50,845 bases of DNA from Candidatus Poribacteria bacterium (GTDB lineage Bacteria; Poribacteria; WGA-4E; WGA-3G), in NCBI GenBank assembly GCA_022827225.1, contig JAJDTJ010000076.1:1-50845 (forward strand). Reading direction: 5' to 3'. Every line of letters starts with the position of its first letter. Within the stretch, counting starts at the first letter, position 1. Below are positions 9,754 to 17,822 of this stretch, piece after piece. The notes beneath the pieces were generated by a model, which did no database searches, had not been told where the DNA came from, and saw nothing but the letters and a program-made list of their open reading frames with translations. A program made the translations under genes and the position numbers.

Positions 9754-10125
9754 TCATCCTCCCCGGATTGCAGCGATGGTCAGGCAGCCCCAACCGATAA
9801 TAAACGCTAACCCACCGATGGGTGTAATCGCACCGAGCCACCGAACACCCGTGAGACTCAGCACATAGAGGCTCCCCGAAAAAATTAGAATGCCAGCGAA
9901 AAAGCACCATCCCGATGCAGTCGTGAGTTGGTTCTGCCACTGCGAGACCGCCCACGCCGCAGCGATGAGTCCGAGACTATGGTACATCTGATAACGGACG
10001 GCGATCTCAAACGTCTCAAGCATCTCCGGCGAAAGTTTTGATTTCAGTGTATGCGCCCCAAACGCCCCAAAAGCGACACCCAGCAGGCTCAAACCCGATC
10101 CGAGTGCGAAGAATAGATTTTGCAT
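9754..10125 (-). CDS. DUF423 family membrane protein (123 aa)
   Basis: A small integral membrane protein of the DUF423 (YgdD-like) family. It shows the family opening (GxxxGxxGVAxGAFGAHxLK, residues 9-28) and four hydrophobic segments, with HSLGLI near the second and GVRWLGAITPIGGLAFIIGW in the third and fourth. The length is typical. The start has AAGGAGG 7 bases upstream. It is convergent with the propeller gene (52 bases between stops). The function of the family is not known. Confidence 0.9.
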   Translation of the reverse strand: MQNLFFALGSGLSLLGVAFGAFGAHTLKSKLSPEMLETFEIAVRYQMYHSLGLIAAAWAVSQWQNQLTTASGWCFFAGILIFSGSLYVLSLTGVRWLGAITPIGGLAFIIGWGCLTIAAIRGG

Positions 10126-10279
10126 AAATACCTCCTTTTAAAGTAAATGGCTGTTAGCAGCCGGTTGTCTGCCAAGGGATTTTGAGAAAGATAACCTCTT
10201 TCCCAAAGTCGAAGCCAAATTCTATGCCTCACAGTTCACATCTTTGATTCTTGAACGGTCCTATTATAACTTAAATCCG

Positions 10280-10302
10280 ACATCTGATGTCAGATGTTTT
10301 TT
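10280..10302 (+). terminator. Palindrome with T run: terminator or operator
   Basis: ACATCTGATGTCAGATGT forms a 7-8 bp stem and is followed directly by TTTTTT on the plus strand. No plus-strand gene ends here except by read-through from the propeller gene across DUF423. The same palindrome overlaps a candidate -35 for DUF423 on the other strand, so an operator role is equally possible. Confidence 0.4.
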
Positions 10303-10332
10303 CACAAGAAGAACGCTAAAATAAATATTTTC

Positions 10333-10361
10333 TTGACTTTTTTGTTGCATAGTGATAGGAT
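10333..10361 (+). promoter_or_regulatory. Promoter of the EF-G paralogue
   Basis: TTGACT (10333-10338) and TAGGAT (10356-10361) are separated by exactly 17 bases. A TATAAT follows at 10361-10366 but lacks a -35 at proper distance. The start codon is 67 bases downstream, preceded by AAGGAG. Confidence 0.6.
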
Positions 10362-10428
10362 ATAATTTTAACGGCGTAGTTCGCTCTATTCCGTATGGTT
10401 AACAGTAAAAGGAGAATTATTTGGACGT

Positions 10429-12501
10429 ATGAAACAATACAGGACCGACGAAATCCGTAACATTGCAATTATTGCACATTCAGGAGCAGGTAAAACATCT
10501 CTTGTTGAGGCGATGCTTTACAACGGTGGCACCCTTGAGCGTATGGGCACCGTAGATAGCGGAACTTCTGCAGCTGACTATGCCGCTGATGAGATAGAAC
10601 GCAAAACAACTCTCAACTGTTCAGTCTGTATCGCAGAATGGGAAGGAAACAAACTAAATATAATTGATACACCCGGCGCAGAGGATTTTTACGGGGACCT
10701 CTACAGCGTCCTCCGAATTGTCGACGCGGTCGTCGTTGTCGTCGATGCAACAACTGGGGTCGAAGGTGGAACCGAAAAGGTATGGGAGATCGCAGACACA
10801 TATCAACTTCCACGTCTCATTTTTATCAATAAAATGGACAAAGAGAACGCCAGTTTTGAAAACGCACTCGCGAGCATCGAAGAAATTTTAGAGACCCGGG
10901 CTGTACCTATTCAACTTCCGATTGGAAAAGAAGACGATTTCGCAGGTGTTGTTGATGCCATACAGATGGCGGCTTACCTACAACCAGACGGGAACAAGCG
11001 AGCCTCAAAATCGGAGATTCCAGCAGAATTAGAGGCACAGGCTGAAGAGACCCGCGAAGCACTCGTTGAAGTCGCAGCAGAAAGTGATGACGAACTCATT
11101 GAGAAGTTCTTTGAAGGCGAACTCACGGAAGAGGAAATTCAGAACGGTTTACAACTCGGTATCTCTGAAAACCAGTTCACACCGGTACTCTGTGGGGCAG
11201 CATTGAACAATGTAGGCGTGCAACAATTGATGGATACGCTCGTGAATGGGTGCCCATCGCCAGCCGATGTCGGTGCAGTCAAAAGCGTCGAGAATGAAGA
11301 CGAGACCCGTGAACCCTCGCCAGACACCTCGATGTCCGCTGTCGTTTTCAAAACGATAGCCGATCCGTTTGCTGGGCAATTGAGTTTTTTCCGAGTCTAT
11401 TCCGGCACATTGCAAGCAGATACGCAAGTCAGCAATTCGACGCGCGGACAGGTCGAACGCCTCGGCAAAACGACATTCATGAACGGTAAGAATGCAATCA
11501 GCACGCCACACGTTGAAGCAGGCGATATCGGTGCACTCACGAAACTTGCCGAAACGCATACTGGCGACACGCTCTGTGACAGAGATGCTCTCATTAAACT
11601 TGCAGGTGTTGACTTCCCGAATTCAGTACTCTCTTATGCGATCCGTCCGACGCGTGAAGGTGATGATGAAAAATTAATGACCTCCCTCACACGTATGTCC
11701 GAAGAGGATCCGGCGTTTAGGATTGAACGGAACGAGAGCACGAAACAATTGCTCGTCTCCGGGCTCGGTGACTTGCACATCACAGTCAATCGGGAGCGGA
11801 TGGCAGACAAATTCGGTGTTGAGACAGAGGTATCACCGCCGAAAATCCCGTATCGGGAAACGATACGTCGAAATGTTCGGGAGATCCAAGGCAGACACAA
11901 ACGCCAATCCGGTGGTAGAGGACAGTTCGGCGATGTCACGATTAATCTCGCCCCCTTGCAACGCGGCGAAGGTTTTGAGTTTATTAACAATATCGTCGGC
12001 GGTGCGATCCCACGCAACTACATCCCTGCTGTCGAAAAAGGCATTCGTGAACGGATGGATAGAGGCTTACTTGCCGGTTTCCCAGTCGTTGACATCCAAA
12101 TTGATCTTTATGATGGCAAATACCACCCGGTCGATTCTTCGGATATGGCGTTCCAGATCGCAGGTTCGATCGCTTTCGCTGCCGCTGCCGAACAAGCGGA
12201 TGCCTGTCTACTTGAACCGATTATGAACGTCACAATCACGGTGCCGGAACAATTCATGGGAAACATCATCGGTGACCTCAACGGACGGCGCGGACAGGTG
12301 ATGGGTGTCGAGCAGATCGGGAAAAAACAGGTGATTCAGGCAAATATTCCGCTTTCGGAGATGCTTCGGTATTCGATCGATCTCAAGTCGATGACGAGTG
12401 CCCGTGGCAACTTCACGATGGAATTCTCGCACTACGACATCGCCCCCGACGACATCGCACAGAAGGTCATCACTGAGGCAAAAACGGAAGAGGAAGAGTA
12501 G
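10429..12501 (+). CDS. Elongation factor G-like GTPase, EF-G2 type (690 aa)
   Basis: A ribosomal translocase-type GTPase with the full five-domain EF-G layout and near-normal length. The P-loop is AHSGAGKT (residues 16-23) rather than the canonical AHIDAGKT, and the G4 motif is NKMD (134-137). The G3 motif is DTPGA, so Ala84 takes the place of the His that positions catalytic water in EF-G and EF-Tu (DTPGH). Both differences are typical of the EF-G-like paralogues found beside a canonical fusA, not of the housekeeping factor. Domain IV (RETIRRNVREIQGRHKRQSG) and domain V (PIMNVTITVPEQFMGNIIGDL) are intact, so ribosome binding is likely. It stands alone, not in a str operon, which fits a paralogue. 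GTP hydrolysis may be slow or use another residue. Confidence 0.93.
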   Translation: MKQYRTDEIRNIAIIAHSGAGKTSLVEAMLYNGGTLERMGTVDSGTSAADYAADEIERKTTLNCSVCIAEWEGNKLNIIDTPGAEDFYGDLYSVLRIVDAVVVVVDATTGVEGGTEKVWEIADTYQLPRLIFINKMDKENASFENALASIEEILETRAVPIQLPIGKEDDFAGVVDAIQMAAYLQPDGNKRASKSEIPAELEAQAEETREALVEVAAESDDELIEKFFEGELTEEEIQNGLQLGISENQFTPVLCGAALNNVGVQQLMDTLVNGCPSPADVGAVKSVENEDETREPSPDTSMSAVVFKTIADPFAGQLSFFRVYSGTLQADTQVSNSTRGQVERLGKTTFMNGKNAISTPHVEAGDIGALTKLAETHTGDTLCDRDALIKLAGVDFPNSVLSYAIRPTREGDDEKLMTSLTRMSEEDPAFRIERNESTKQLLVSGLGDLHITVNRERMADKFGVETEVSPPKIPYRETIRRNVREIQGRHKRQSGGRGQFGDVTINLAPLQRGEGFEFINNIVGGAIPRNYIPAVEKGIRERMDRGLLAGFPVVDIQIDLYDGKYHPVDSSDMAFQIAGSIAFAAAAEQADACLLEPIMNVTITVPEQFMGNIIGDLNGRRGQVMGVEQIGKKQVIQANIPLSEMLRYSIDLKSMTSARGNFTMEFSHYDIAPDDIAQKVITEAKTEEEE

Positions 12502-12519
12502 GTTATACTAAAATTCATT

Positions 12520-12565
12520 GCTGGCGAGGTGTTTTACTTGGGTAATCCTAAGAAACCTCGCCAGC
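12520..12565 (+). terminator. Hairpin after the EF-G paralogue
   Basis: GCTGGCGAGGT pairs perfectly with ACCTCGCCAGC across a 24-base loop, then TCTTTAA. The T tract is weak, so termination may be partial and the next gene may share the transcript. Confidence 0.5.
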
Positions 12566-12590
12566 TCTTTAACGAACCCAGGTATCACAG

Positions 12591-13196
12591 ATGGCGTATA
12601 GCGATTGGACCCTGGAAACAGTAAAAAAAGCGTTTGAATTAGAAGAAGTCAACACAGTCGGTATCTTTTCTGACGTAGAACCGGTGGCTCCGAGTGCACA
12701 TCTTACCACAACACTGGAGCGGAATGTCCCATTAGCTTTCGCTATGGGCACTGAAAAGGCAAAATCAGAACTGATTGTCTCCGCAGTGCTGGTTGAGCTC
12801 TGGGAGCACTTCGACCGAAACATCAGTTTTTTTTCGGGGATTGACTTTAATGTTGATGCCGAAAACGGCTTAACGGGGGTTTGTGATTTTTTGGTGAGCC
12901 TATCGTCCTCCCAATTTCATTTGGAGGCACCAGCCATTATCCTTGTTGAAGCGAAAAGGGACAATTTGACAGCAGGGCTCGGGCAGTGTGTTGCAGAAAT
13001 GGTTGCCGCCCAACGTTTTAATACCGAACAAGGGAATGACATTCCTTGTGTCTATGGTACTACCACGTCAGGTATAGAGTGGGTATTTCTTAAGTTGGAG
13101 GAAAAGAAACTTCAACTTGACATGGCAGCCTACACAATTGAGCGGTGCGACAAAATCCTCGGCATCCTCGCCGGCATGGTGGCACAAAAAGCATGA
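12591..13196 (+). CDS. PD-(D/E)XK-like protein of unknown role (201 aa)
   Basis: I do not recognise a named family. The protein has a pattern expected of the restriction-endonuclease fold: Glu60 in a helix, Asp99 in GVCDFLVS, then a strand ending ILVEAKRD (E120, K122), followed by a helical GLGQCVAEMVAAQRFN segment and a final strand IEWVFLKLE. Related proteins in cyanobacteria and similar bacteria are annotated as hypothetical and lack a partner methylase; none is present here either. The start has AGG 8 bases upstream. The role could be a nuclease in repair or mobile-DNA control, or an inactive relative. It is monocistronic or weakly linked to the preceding gene. Confidence 0.75.
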   Translation: MAYSDWTLETVKKAFELEEVNTVGIFSDVEPVAPSAHLTTTLERNVPLAFAMGTEKAKSELIVSAVLVELWEHFDRNISFFSGIDFNVDAENGLTGVCDFLVSLSSSQFHLEAPAIILVEAKRDNLTAGLGQCVAEMVAAQRFNTEQGNDIPCVYGTTTSGIEWVFLKLEEKKLQLDMAAYTIERCDKILGILAGMVAQKA

Positions 13197-13664
13197 GAGG
13201 CATAACAGTCAGAACGTCGACTATCAAATTCTAAAAACTGCGGATTCTGAAAAATCTTGTTTGCGAATGCAACTTGTTACAATCGCTTCTAAAATCGGAC
13301 AATCAAAAAGTGAAACGGCTGATTACAATAGGTTGCATTTATATTTTATCGGCATTGAATGAGAATAGTCATAAAATAGACGAAACTGAGATATTGAGAT
13401 TTAACTTCAATACCTTCGCCAATTACCTGAGTTTGAGTTGAAAGAGGTTATAGTCAATAAAACTATAAACGTCAATGTTAGAATAACAACCTCAGTTTCA
13501 GAACTGGTAGGTTCGGTTTCCTAACTGAACCGGATTTTACGCGGAACATTATAAGCAAAACCTTCTCCATAATCCAATATTCTAAATAAAAATAAACCCG
13601 TTGCTAATTTGTGTTAGCAGCGGGTTTATGCTTAAAGAAAGATTAGGAAATCCAATTATTACGC
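13197..13664. other. 468-bp intergenic region
   Basis: AT-rich, without a convincing gene. It contains a short palindrome at 13510-13531 (GGTTCGGTT, loop TCCT, AACTGAACC; one G-T pair) that looks like a dispersed repeat unit, and the terminator of the leftward aldehyde dehydrogenase operon at 13581-13627. Confidence 0.6.
13581..13627 (-). terminator. Rho-independent terminator of the aldehyde dehydrogenase operon
   Basis: The stem AAACCCGTTGCTAA (13594-13607) pairs with TTAGCAGCGGGTTT (13614-13627) with one G-T pair and a 6-base loop. On the minus strand it is followed by a T-rich tract (TTTATTTTTATTT). Confidence 0.8.
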
Positions 13665-15083
13665 TTAACCATCCAGATGGAAGATCGCCATCTTCAATTC
13701 GGTCATCTCTTCTATGGCGTACTTCGGTCCCTCTTTGCCCATACCGCTCTCTTTAACACCACCATACGGCATCAAGTCCGCACGCCATTGTGTACCCCAG
13801 TTCACCATCAAATTGCCAGATTCGACCTCACGGACGAACTTCATTGCCCAATCAACGTTCTGCGTGAAAATCGCGGCACTCAATCCGTAGTTTGTATCGT
13901 TGGCGAGCGCAATCGCCTCGTCAATGTCGTTGACACGCGTCACACCGACAGCCGGTCCGAACACCTCGTCACAGGAAATTTTCATCTCCGGCTTGACGTT
14001 GGCGAGGATGGCAGGCGAAACAAACTGATCGTGTTTTTCGCCACCGGTAAGGAGTTCTGCACCGTCAGAGACAGCTTCCTGAATCCATTCAGCGACACGA
14101 GTCGCATCACCTTCTCGGATCATCGGTCCCATCCGTGTGCCTTCCGCGAGTGGGTCGCCGGTACTGATTTGGGCGACTTCCGCTTGGAACGCATCTAAGA
14201 AATCGCCGTAGATTTTCTCGTGTGCGATGACACGCTGTGTTGAAATACAGACCTGTCCAGCGTTAGAATAACCGGACGCTGCCGCGGCACGTGCAACTTT
14301 CTCAGGATCGGCATCAGGCATAACAATAAGTGGGGAATTCGATCCGAGTTCCATTGTGACACGCTTCAATCCCGCTACCTTACAGATATGTTCTCCGACA
14401 TCACGGCTACCGGTAAAAGTAATTTTTCGGACGCGTCGGTCTGCACAGAGCGTATCCCCGATTTCGCCGCCGGGTCCCGTTACACACTGAATCGCTTCAG
14501 GCGGTGTGCCTGCCTCTAAAAAGAGTTCAACAAGTTTCAAGGCAGAGAGCGGCGTATCCGTCGCAGGTTTGATGATGATTGCGTTGCCACCAGCGATTGC
14601 GGGACCGGCTTTGTGGCAGACGAGGTGCAATGGAAAATTGAATGGACTAATACCGGCAACGATACCACACGGCATACGCACCGTGAAACCGAGTCTACCT
14701 TTGACACCGGGCGCGCCTTCAAGTGGGATTGTTTCGCCGGTTAATCGCTTTGCCTCTTCTGCGGAGAGCGCGATGATTTCGGAAGCGCGTGTCGCCTCTA
14801 CCGTCGCCTCCGCCAAGATTTTGCCTTCCTCACGCGTGATAACTTCGGCGAGTTCATCAGCGCGCTCGACCATCAAATCCGCCACTTTCCGTAAGATTTC
14901 ATAGCGTTCATAGCCGGTCATCCCTGCCATGATTTTCGCGCCGCGTTCTGCGGTCTGAATAGCGGTTTCAACGTCGCCCGCATCTCCTCTCGGGACAGTA
15001 TCAACAACCGAACCGTCGAAGGGACTCAGTACGTCAATTTTGTTTGATTTATCAATCCAGTCGCCACCTACGTGCATTCGCAT
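13665..15083 (-). CDS. Aldehyde dehydrogenase, NAD(P)-dependent (472 aa)
   Basis: A standard ALDH-superfamily enzyme oxidising an aldehyde to an acid. All catalytic landmarks are present: the oxyanion Asn149 in GISPFNFPLHLV, the general base Glu245 in MELGSNSP, and the nucleophile Cys279 in GQVCISTQR. The sequence around these motifs resembles the lactaldehyde/non-phosphorylating glyceraldehyde-3-phosphate/sulfolactaldehyde branch, but the substrate cannot be fixed. It is the last gene of a leftward set (pseudopilin, enolase-superfamily protein, LamG protein, ALDH), 88 bases after the LamG gene, and ends at a clear terminator. GGAG lies about 11 bases before the ATG. Together with the enolase-family gene it suggests use of a sugar or sugar acid. 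Confidence 0.92.
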   Translation of the reverse strand: MRMHVGGDWIDKSNKIDVLSPFDGSVVDTVPRGDAGDVETAIQTAERGAKIMAGMTGYERYEILRKVADLMVERADELAEVITREEGKILAEATVEATRASEIIALSAEEAKRLTGETIPLEGAPGVKGRLGFTVRMPCGIVAGISPFNFPLHLVCHKAGPAIAGGNAIIIKPATDTPLSALKLVELFLEAGTPPEAIQCVTGPGGEIGDTLCADRRVRKITFTGSRDVGEHICKVAGLKRVTMELGSNSPLIVMPDADPEKVARAAAASGYSNAGQVCISTQRVIAHEKIYGDFLDAFQAEVAQISTGDPLAEGTRMGPMIREGDATRVAEWIQEAVSDGAELLTGGEKHDQFVSPAILANVKPEMKISCDEVFGPAVGVTRVNDIDEAIALANDTNYGLSAAIFTQNVDWAMKFVREVESGNLMVNWGTQWRADLMPYGGVKESGMGKEGPKYAIEEMTELKMAIFHLDG

Positions 15084-15171
15084 AATGTGTGTTCTCCGTT
15101 TCTACTTCGGCACCCGGTGCATAAGGCAGGCACAAGACAAGACCTGTTCCTCTCAACGGTGTACCTATTAT

Positions 15172-15972
15172 TCACTTTTTCGATTTCAGCAAAGCCCAAG
15201 TTGTTGTCGCTTTTCCAACTGCCTCAACAGCAGCATAGTCAGCCAACCCGTTATCCATGACATCGTTAAGTTCGTCTTCAGAGAGAGCCTCGGTAAAAAA
15301 TCCGACCTCGTCGAAAAGTCCAGTTGCTGCGACATCGCCGGGACGTGCCCCTATCCATATAGGCGATTCACTTGTATCCAACGTGCCGCCGCTCGGTTCC
15401 TCGCCATCCAATTTCCCATCAACGAACATCTGAACGTTTTTGCCGTCATAGACTTTAGCGATGTGGTGCCAATTACCATCAGCAATAATAGTTTTACCAT
15501 CAATCCGTCCGACGTTTCCCTTGACGTGCCACATAAACACAGGATAATCAGCATCATGAATCCATATATCGAGATGTCGGACAAGCTCTGGTTCGGGCCA
15601 GACATCGCCATTCCGCCAGACGACATACTGCCACGATTTGGCTTCTAATTTTACCCATGCAACAAATGTATATGGATCGGAATTGAAAACGTCGTCATGA
15701 TCAACACGGACGTAACTGTCACCCTTGCCGGGGAATTCCAACGCGCCGCCGAATTTACCGTTATTTACCCATTCAAGGGACCCTTTGATATCGCCGTCGT
15801 GTCCACTAACGACATCTTTGGCAACCTTTCCAGCGTTGTCATCAAAGAGCCAAGCACTCGCTAAACCGAGTTTCACGGCGTGCGCGGTAGGACAAAACAC
15901 CATTGCGAGGGCTAACAAACTCAAAATAATTGTGAACGCCTGTATTTGGCAAACAGAAATTACTTTTTTCAT
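15172..15972 (-). CDS. Secreted LamG/concanavalin-like domain protein (266 aa)
   Basis: A signal peptide (residues 1-32, ending PTAHA) is followed by a laminin-G/ConA-like jelly roll: GLASAWLFDDNAGKVAKD, then LEFPGKGDSYVRVDH, FTFVAWVKL-type strands and a WHHIAKVYDGKNVQMFVDG block, then the conserved LFDEVGFF strand. Such domains bind glycans or proteins. The C-terminus ends with TTTWALLKSKK, a tail I associate with this kind of protein. The ATG at 15972 is chosen over the one 42 bases upstream because AGGAG sits at the right distance and the signal peptide starts there. It lies 10 bases after the enolase-superfamily gene, so the two are co-transcribed; it may help capture the substrate polymer. 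Confidence 0.88.
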   Translation of the reverse strand: MKKVISVCQIQAFTIILSLLALAMVFCPTAHAVKLGLASAWLFDDNAGKVAKDVVSGHDGDIKGSLEWVNNGKFGGALEFPGKGDSYVRVDHDDVFNSDPYTFVAWVKLEAKSWQYVVWRNGDVWPEPELVRHLDIWIHDADYPVFMWHVKGNVGRIDGKTIIADGNWHHIAKVYDGKNVQMFVDGKLDGEEPSGGTLDTSESPIWIGARPGDVAATGLFDEVGFFTEALSEDELNDVMDNGLADYAAVEAVGKATTTWALLKSKK

Positions 15973-15982
15973 TTCACTCTCC

Positions 15983-16987
15983 TTAGACGCGGCAATTGTC
16001 AAGCGCGTCCTCATTCAATTCAACCCCTAATCCGGGCCCATCTGGGACGGTTGCGTATCCATCAACAAGTGGAATCGTTGACGGCGTGACGAGGTCAAAA
16101 GCGCGCAATGCGTTTAGTGTGATTGCTGGCATGGTTGCATTCGGCATCACCGCAGCGAGATGCATGACGTAGGCGGTGGTGATACCGAGTCCGACAATCT
16201 GTATCCAAACGGGGAGATGCGCGGCGTTTGAAATCGTCGCCTCGCGTATCGCATTTGCAGCGCGCGAGTCGGGATAGGCGATAATAAACGAGTCGTTCAT
16301 TCCTGCGCGAATCGCCTCAATCGGGTCCGGGTTTCCGAAATGGATCGTTATCGGCATATCGGTATGCCGCTTAATTTCTTGATAGCCCGCGATATCGGCT
16401 TGTCGAATCGGCGTTTCAAACGACTCTATATTGTAATCTTGGAGCTGCCGGACGACCTCAAGCGTCCGTTCCGGTGTCTCAAATGAATCGTTAGCATCAA
16501 CGCGGAGTTGATAATCTTTCGGCACAGCATCGACGATCGCTTCGACCTGCTCAAGCACTTCAAACCACGGACGCGCCTTGATCTTATGGAGTCGATAGCC
16601 GAGTGCATAGGCGTGTTTCGCTTCTGCCGCCCACTCCTCTGGTGTCATATCAATGGACCAGTATCCGAACGCCGTCTTGTCGTGAACTTTTTCTCCTAAA
16701 AGTTGATGCACTGGCACCCGAAGTGCCTTACCCATGATGTCATAAAACGCCTGCTGCAACGGTGTCGGTGCCCAACCGTTCATAAACTCAAACGGGTTTC
16801 TACCGATATAGCGTTGAACGACTTCATCCGACTGGCGCGAACCGTCCCCTATCCCGACAAGTCCAACATCGGTATGGACTTTGTAGACGTGGTCAATCTG
16901 GTAAAGATTGCGACGGGTCATCAGTTCGTTTACGCCTTCATGATACGGCACTTTTACTTTGATAACATCAATCTGTGTAATCTTCAT
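15983..16987 (-). CDS. Enolase-superfamily (mandelate racemase/muconate cycloisomerase-like) protein (334 aa)
   Basis: It has the N-terminal capping domain and TIM-barrel domain of the family. The Lys pair is seen in LHKIKARPW, the first metal ligand in LRVDANDSF and the second in ESFETPI. The expected third ligand (Glu in a GE/ADGE strand) is replaced by ITIHFGNPD, so His may be the ligand or activity may be altered. The start at 16987 is preferred over 16999 because GGGAG lies 6 bases upstream. In the family these enzymes abstract a proton next to a carboxylate, mostly as sugar-acid dehydratases or racemases. It precedes the LamG and aldehyde dehydrogenase genes in one operon. Confidence 0.87.
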   Translation of the reverse strand: MKITQIDVIKVKVPYHEGVNELMTRRNLYQIDHVYKVHTDVGLVGIGDGSRQSDEVVQRYIGRNPFEFMNGWAPTPLQQAFYDIMGKALRVPVHQLLGEKVHDKTAFGYWSIDMTPEEWAAEAKHAYALGYRLHKIKARPWFEVLEQVEAIVDAVPKDYQLRVDANDSFETPERTLEVVRQLQDYNIESFETPIRQADIAGYQEIKRHTDMPITIHFGNPDPIEAIRAGMNDSFIIAYPDSRAANAIREATISNAAHLPVWIQIVGLGITTAYVMHLAAVMPNATMPAITLNALRAFDLVTPSTIPLVDGYATVPDGPGLGVELNEDALDNCRV

Positions 16988-17051
16988 AGTTGCTCCCACA
17001 TCTGCTCATAGGTTTTTCGGTGCGCTTGGCAAGCCCAAGAATCACCGTGAA

Positions 17052-17504
17052 TTACTCATCACGCCGGATCCAACTGACGACATCTTCTGCTTCGCCTGTA
17101 CCACCTTCGACACCATCACTCCCGAATGAGATGAGATCATAACCGTACCGGTCATGTATGCCAGGACGGATATAGACGTACGGGTTTCCCCAAGGATCTT
17201 CCGTAATCGGAATTTGGATGTAGGGTTCAACCCAATTTATAGGTATCGGTGGTGCTTCAGGCTGTTCCCAGAGCGCCTTCAAGCCTTGTTCGGTTGACGG
17301 ATAATCGCCATTATCTTTGGCGTATCTATCAAGAGCGATACCGAGCGTTTCGATGTCGGTATCGGCTTGTGCCTGTAGTGCCCGACCCGCTTGCCCAAGC
17401 AACCGAGGTGCGAAAAGCACAGCAGCAATGACCACAAGGACGATAACGACAACTAAGATTTGTATGGATGTTAATCCTGCTTGTTTAGAATCAATTGATT
17501 TCAC
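17052..17504 (-). CDS. Type II secretion major pseudopilin, GspG-like (150 aa)
   Basis: A short basic leader ends in QAG (cleavage after Gly10), followed by a long hydrophobic helix and the GspG globular part with its hallmark sequence DNGDYPSTEQGLKALW, and later DPWGNPYVY and YDLISFGSDG. The residue at mature position +5 is Gln (LTSIQ) instead of the nearly invariant Glu used in pseudopilin assembly and N-methylation. No other secretion gene is in the window, so it is an orphan. It starts with GTG, with GGAGG 6 bases upstream. It is the first gene of the leftward operon, 64 bases before the enolase-superfamily gene. Confidence 0.9.
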   Translation of the reverse strand: MKSIDSKQAGLTSIQILVVVIVLVVIAAVLFAPRLLGQAGRALQAQADTDIETLGIALDRYAKDNGDYPSTEQGLKALWEQPEAPPIPINWVEPYIQIPITEDPWGNPYVYIRPGIHDRYGYDLISFGSDGVEGGTGEAEDVVSWIRRDE

Positions 17505-17653
17505 GCATTCCTCCGCGATCTTCCGGAAAATCGGGGTTAGACCCCTTCCACAACTGGCATAGCAAAGACCAAATCGCTATCAGTCGTCAGTTTAAAGCAA
17601 TTATGACTTTTAGAGGCTCGACAACTGAAAATTGACAACCGATAATTTCCTTT

Positions 17654-17682
17654 AGTTTATCACATCTCCGAAGTTGTGTCAA
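17654..17682 (-). promoter_or_regulatory. Promoter of the pseudopilin/enolase-family/LamG/ALDH operon
   Basis: On the minus strand TTGACA (17682-17677) and TAAACT (17659-17654) are spaced by exactly 17 bases. Its -35 lies 12 bases from the -35 of the divergent promoter. Confidence 0.7.
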
Positions 17683-17694
17683 TTAAAAAATCGC

Positions 17695-17723
17695 TTGACA
17701 GACCGCACCACGCGTCATATAAT
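17695..17723 (+). promoter_or_regulatory. Consensus promoter of the SDR/UPF0261/PhyH operon
   Basis: TTGACA at 17695-17700, 17 bases, TATAAT at 17718-17723: a perfect sigma-70 consensus, about 100 bases before the start codon. Confidence 0.85.
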
Positions 17724-17822
17724 AATCTACTACAAGTTAACAACGATCTGGCGAGAAATGAAAACAGGGAACTAATATCAATTCCATCGGAAAGGCTTTA
17801 AAGACAGTACTAAGGTAAAAAT

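Larger units (their letters stand above)
10126..10428. other. 303-bp intergenic region between DUF423 and the EF-G paralogue
   Basis: It holds the EF-G promoter (10333-10361), a short palindrome followed by six T (10280-10302), and a candidate minus-strand promoter for DUF423 (TATAAT on the minus strand at 10262-10267, with CTGACA about 19 bases upstream, overlapping the palindrome). No open frame here looks like a gene. Confidence 0.6.
17505..17822. other. 318-bp divergent promoter region
   Basis: It carries back-to-back promoters (17654-17682 minus and 17695-17723 plus). Between the minus promoter and the pseudopilin gene lies repeat-like DNA with gtcagttt/gacaactg words (17575-17645), similar to the inserts in pbpC. 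No gene is seen. Confidence 0.7.

Noticed and set aside
15040..15648. 202-codon plus-strand frame across the LamG gene
   Set aside because: Antisense to a well-supported secreted protein; composition is irregular and cysteine-rich without pattern.
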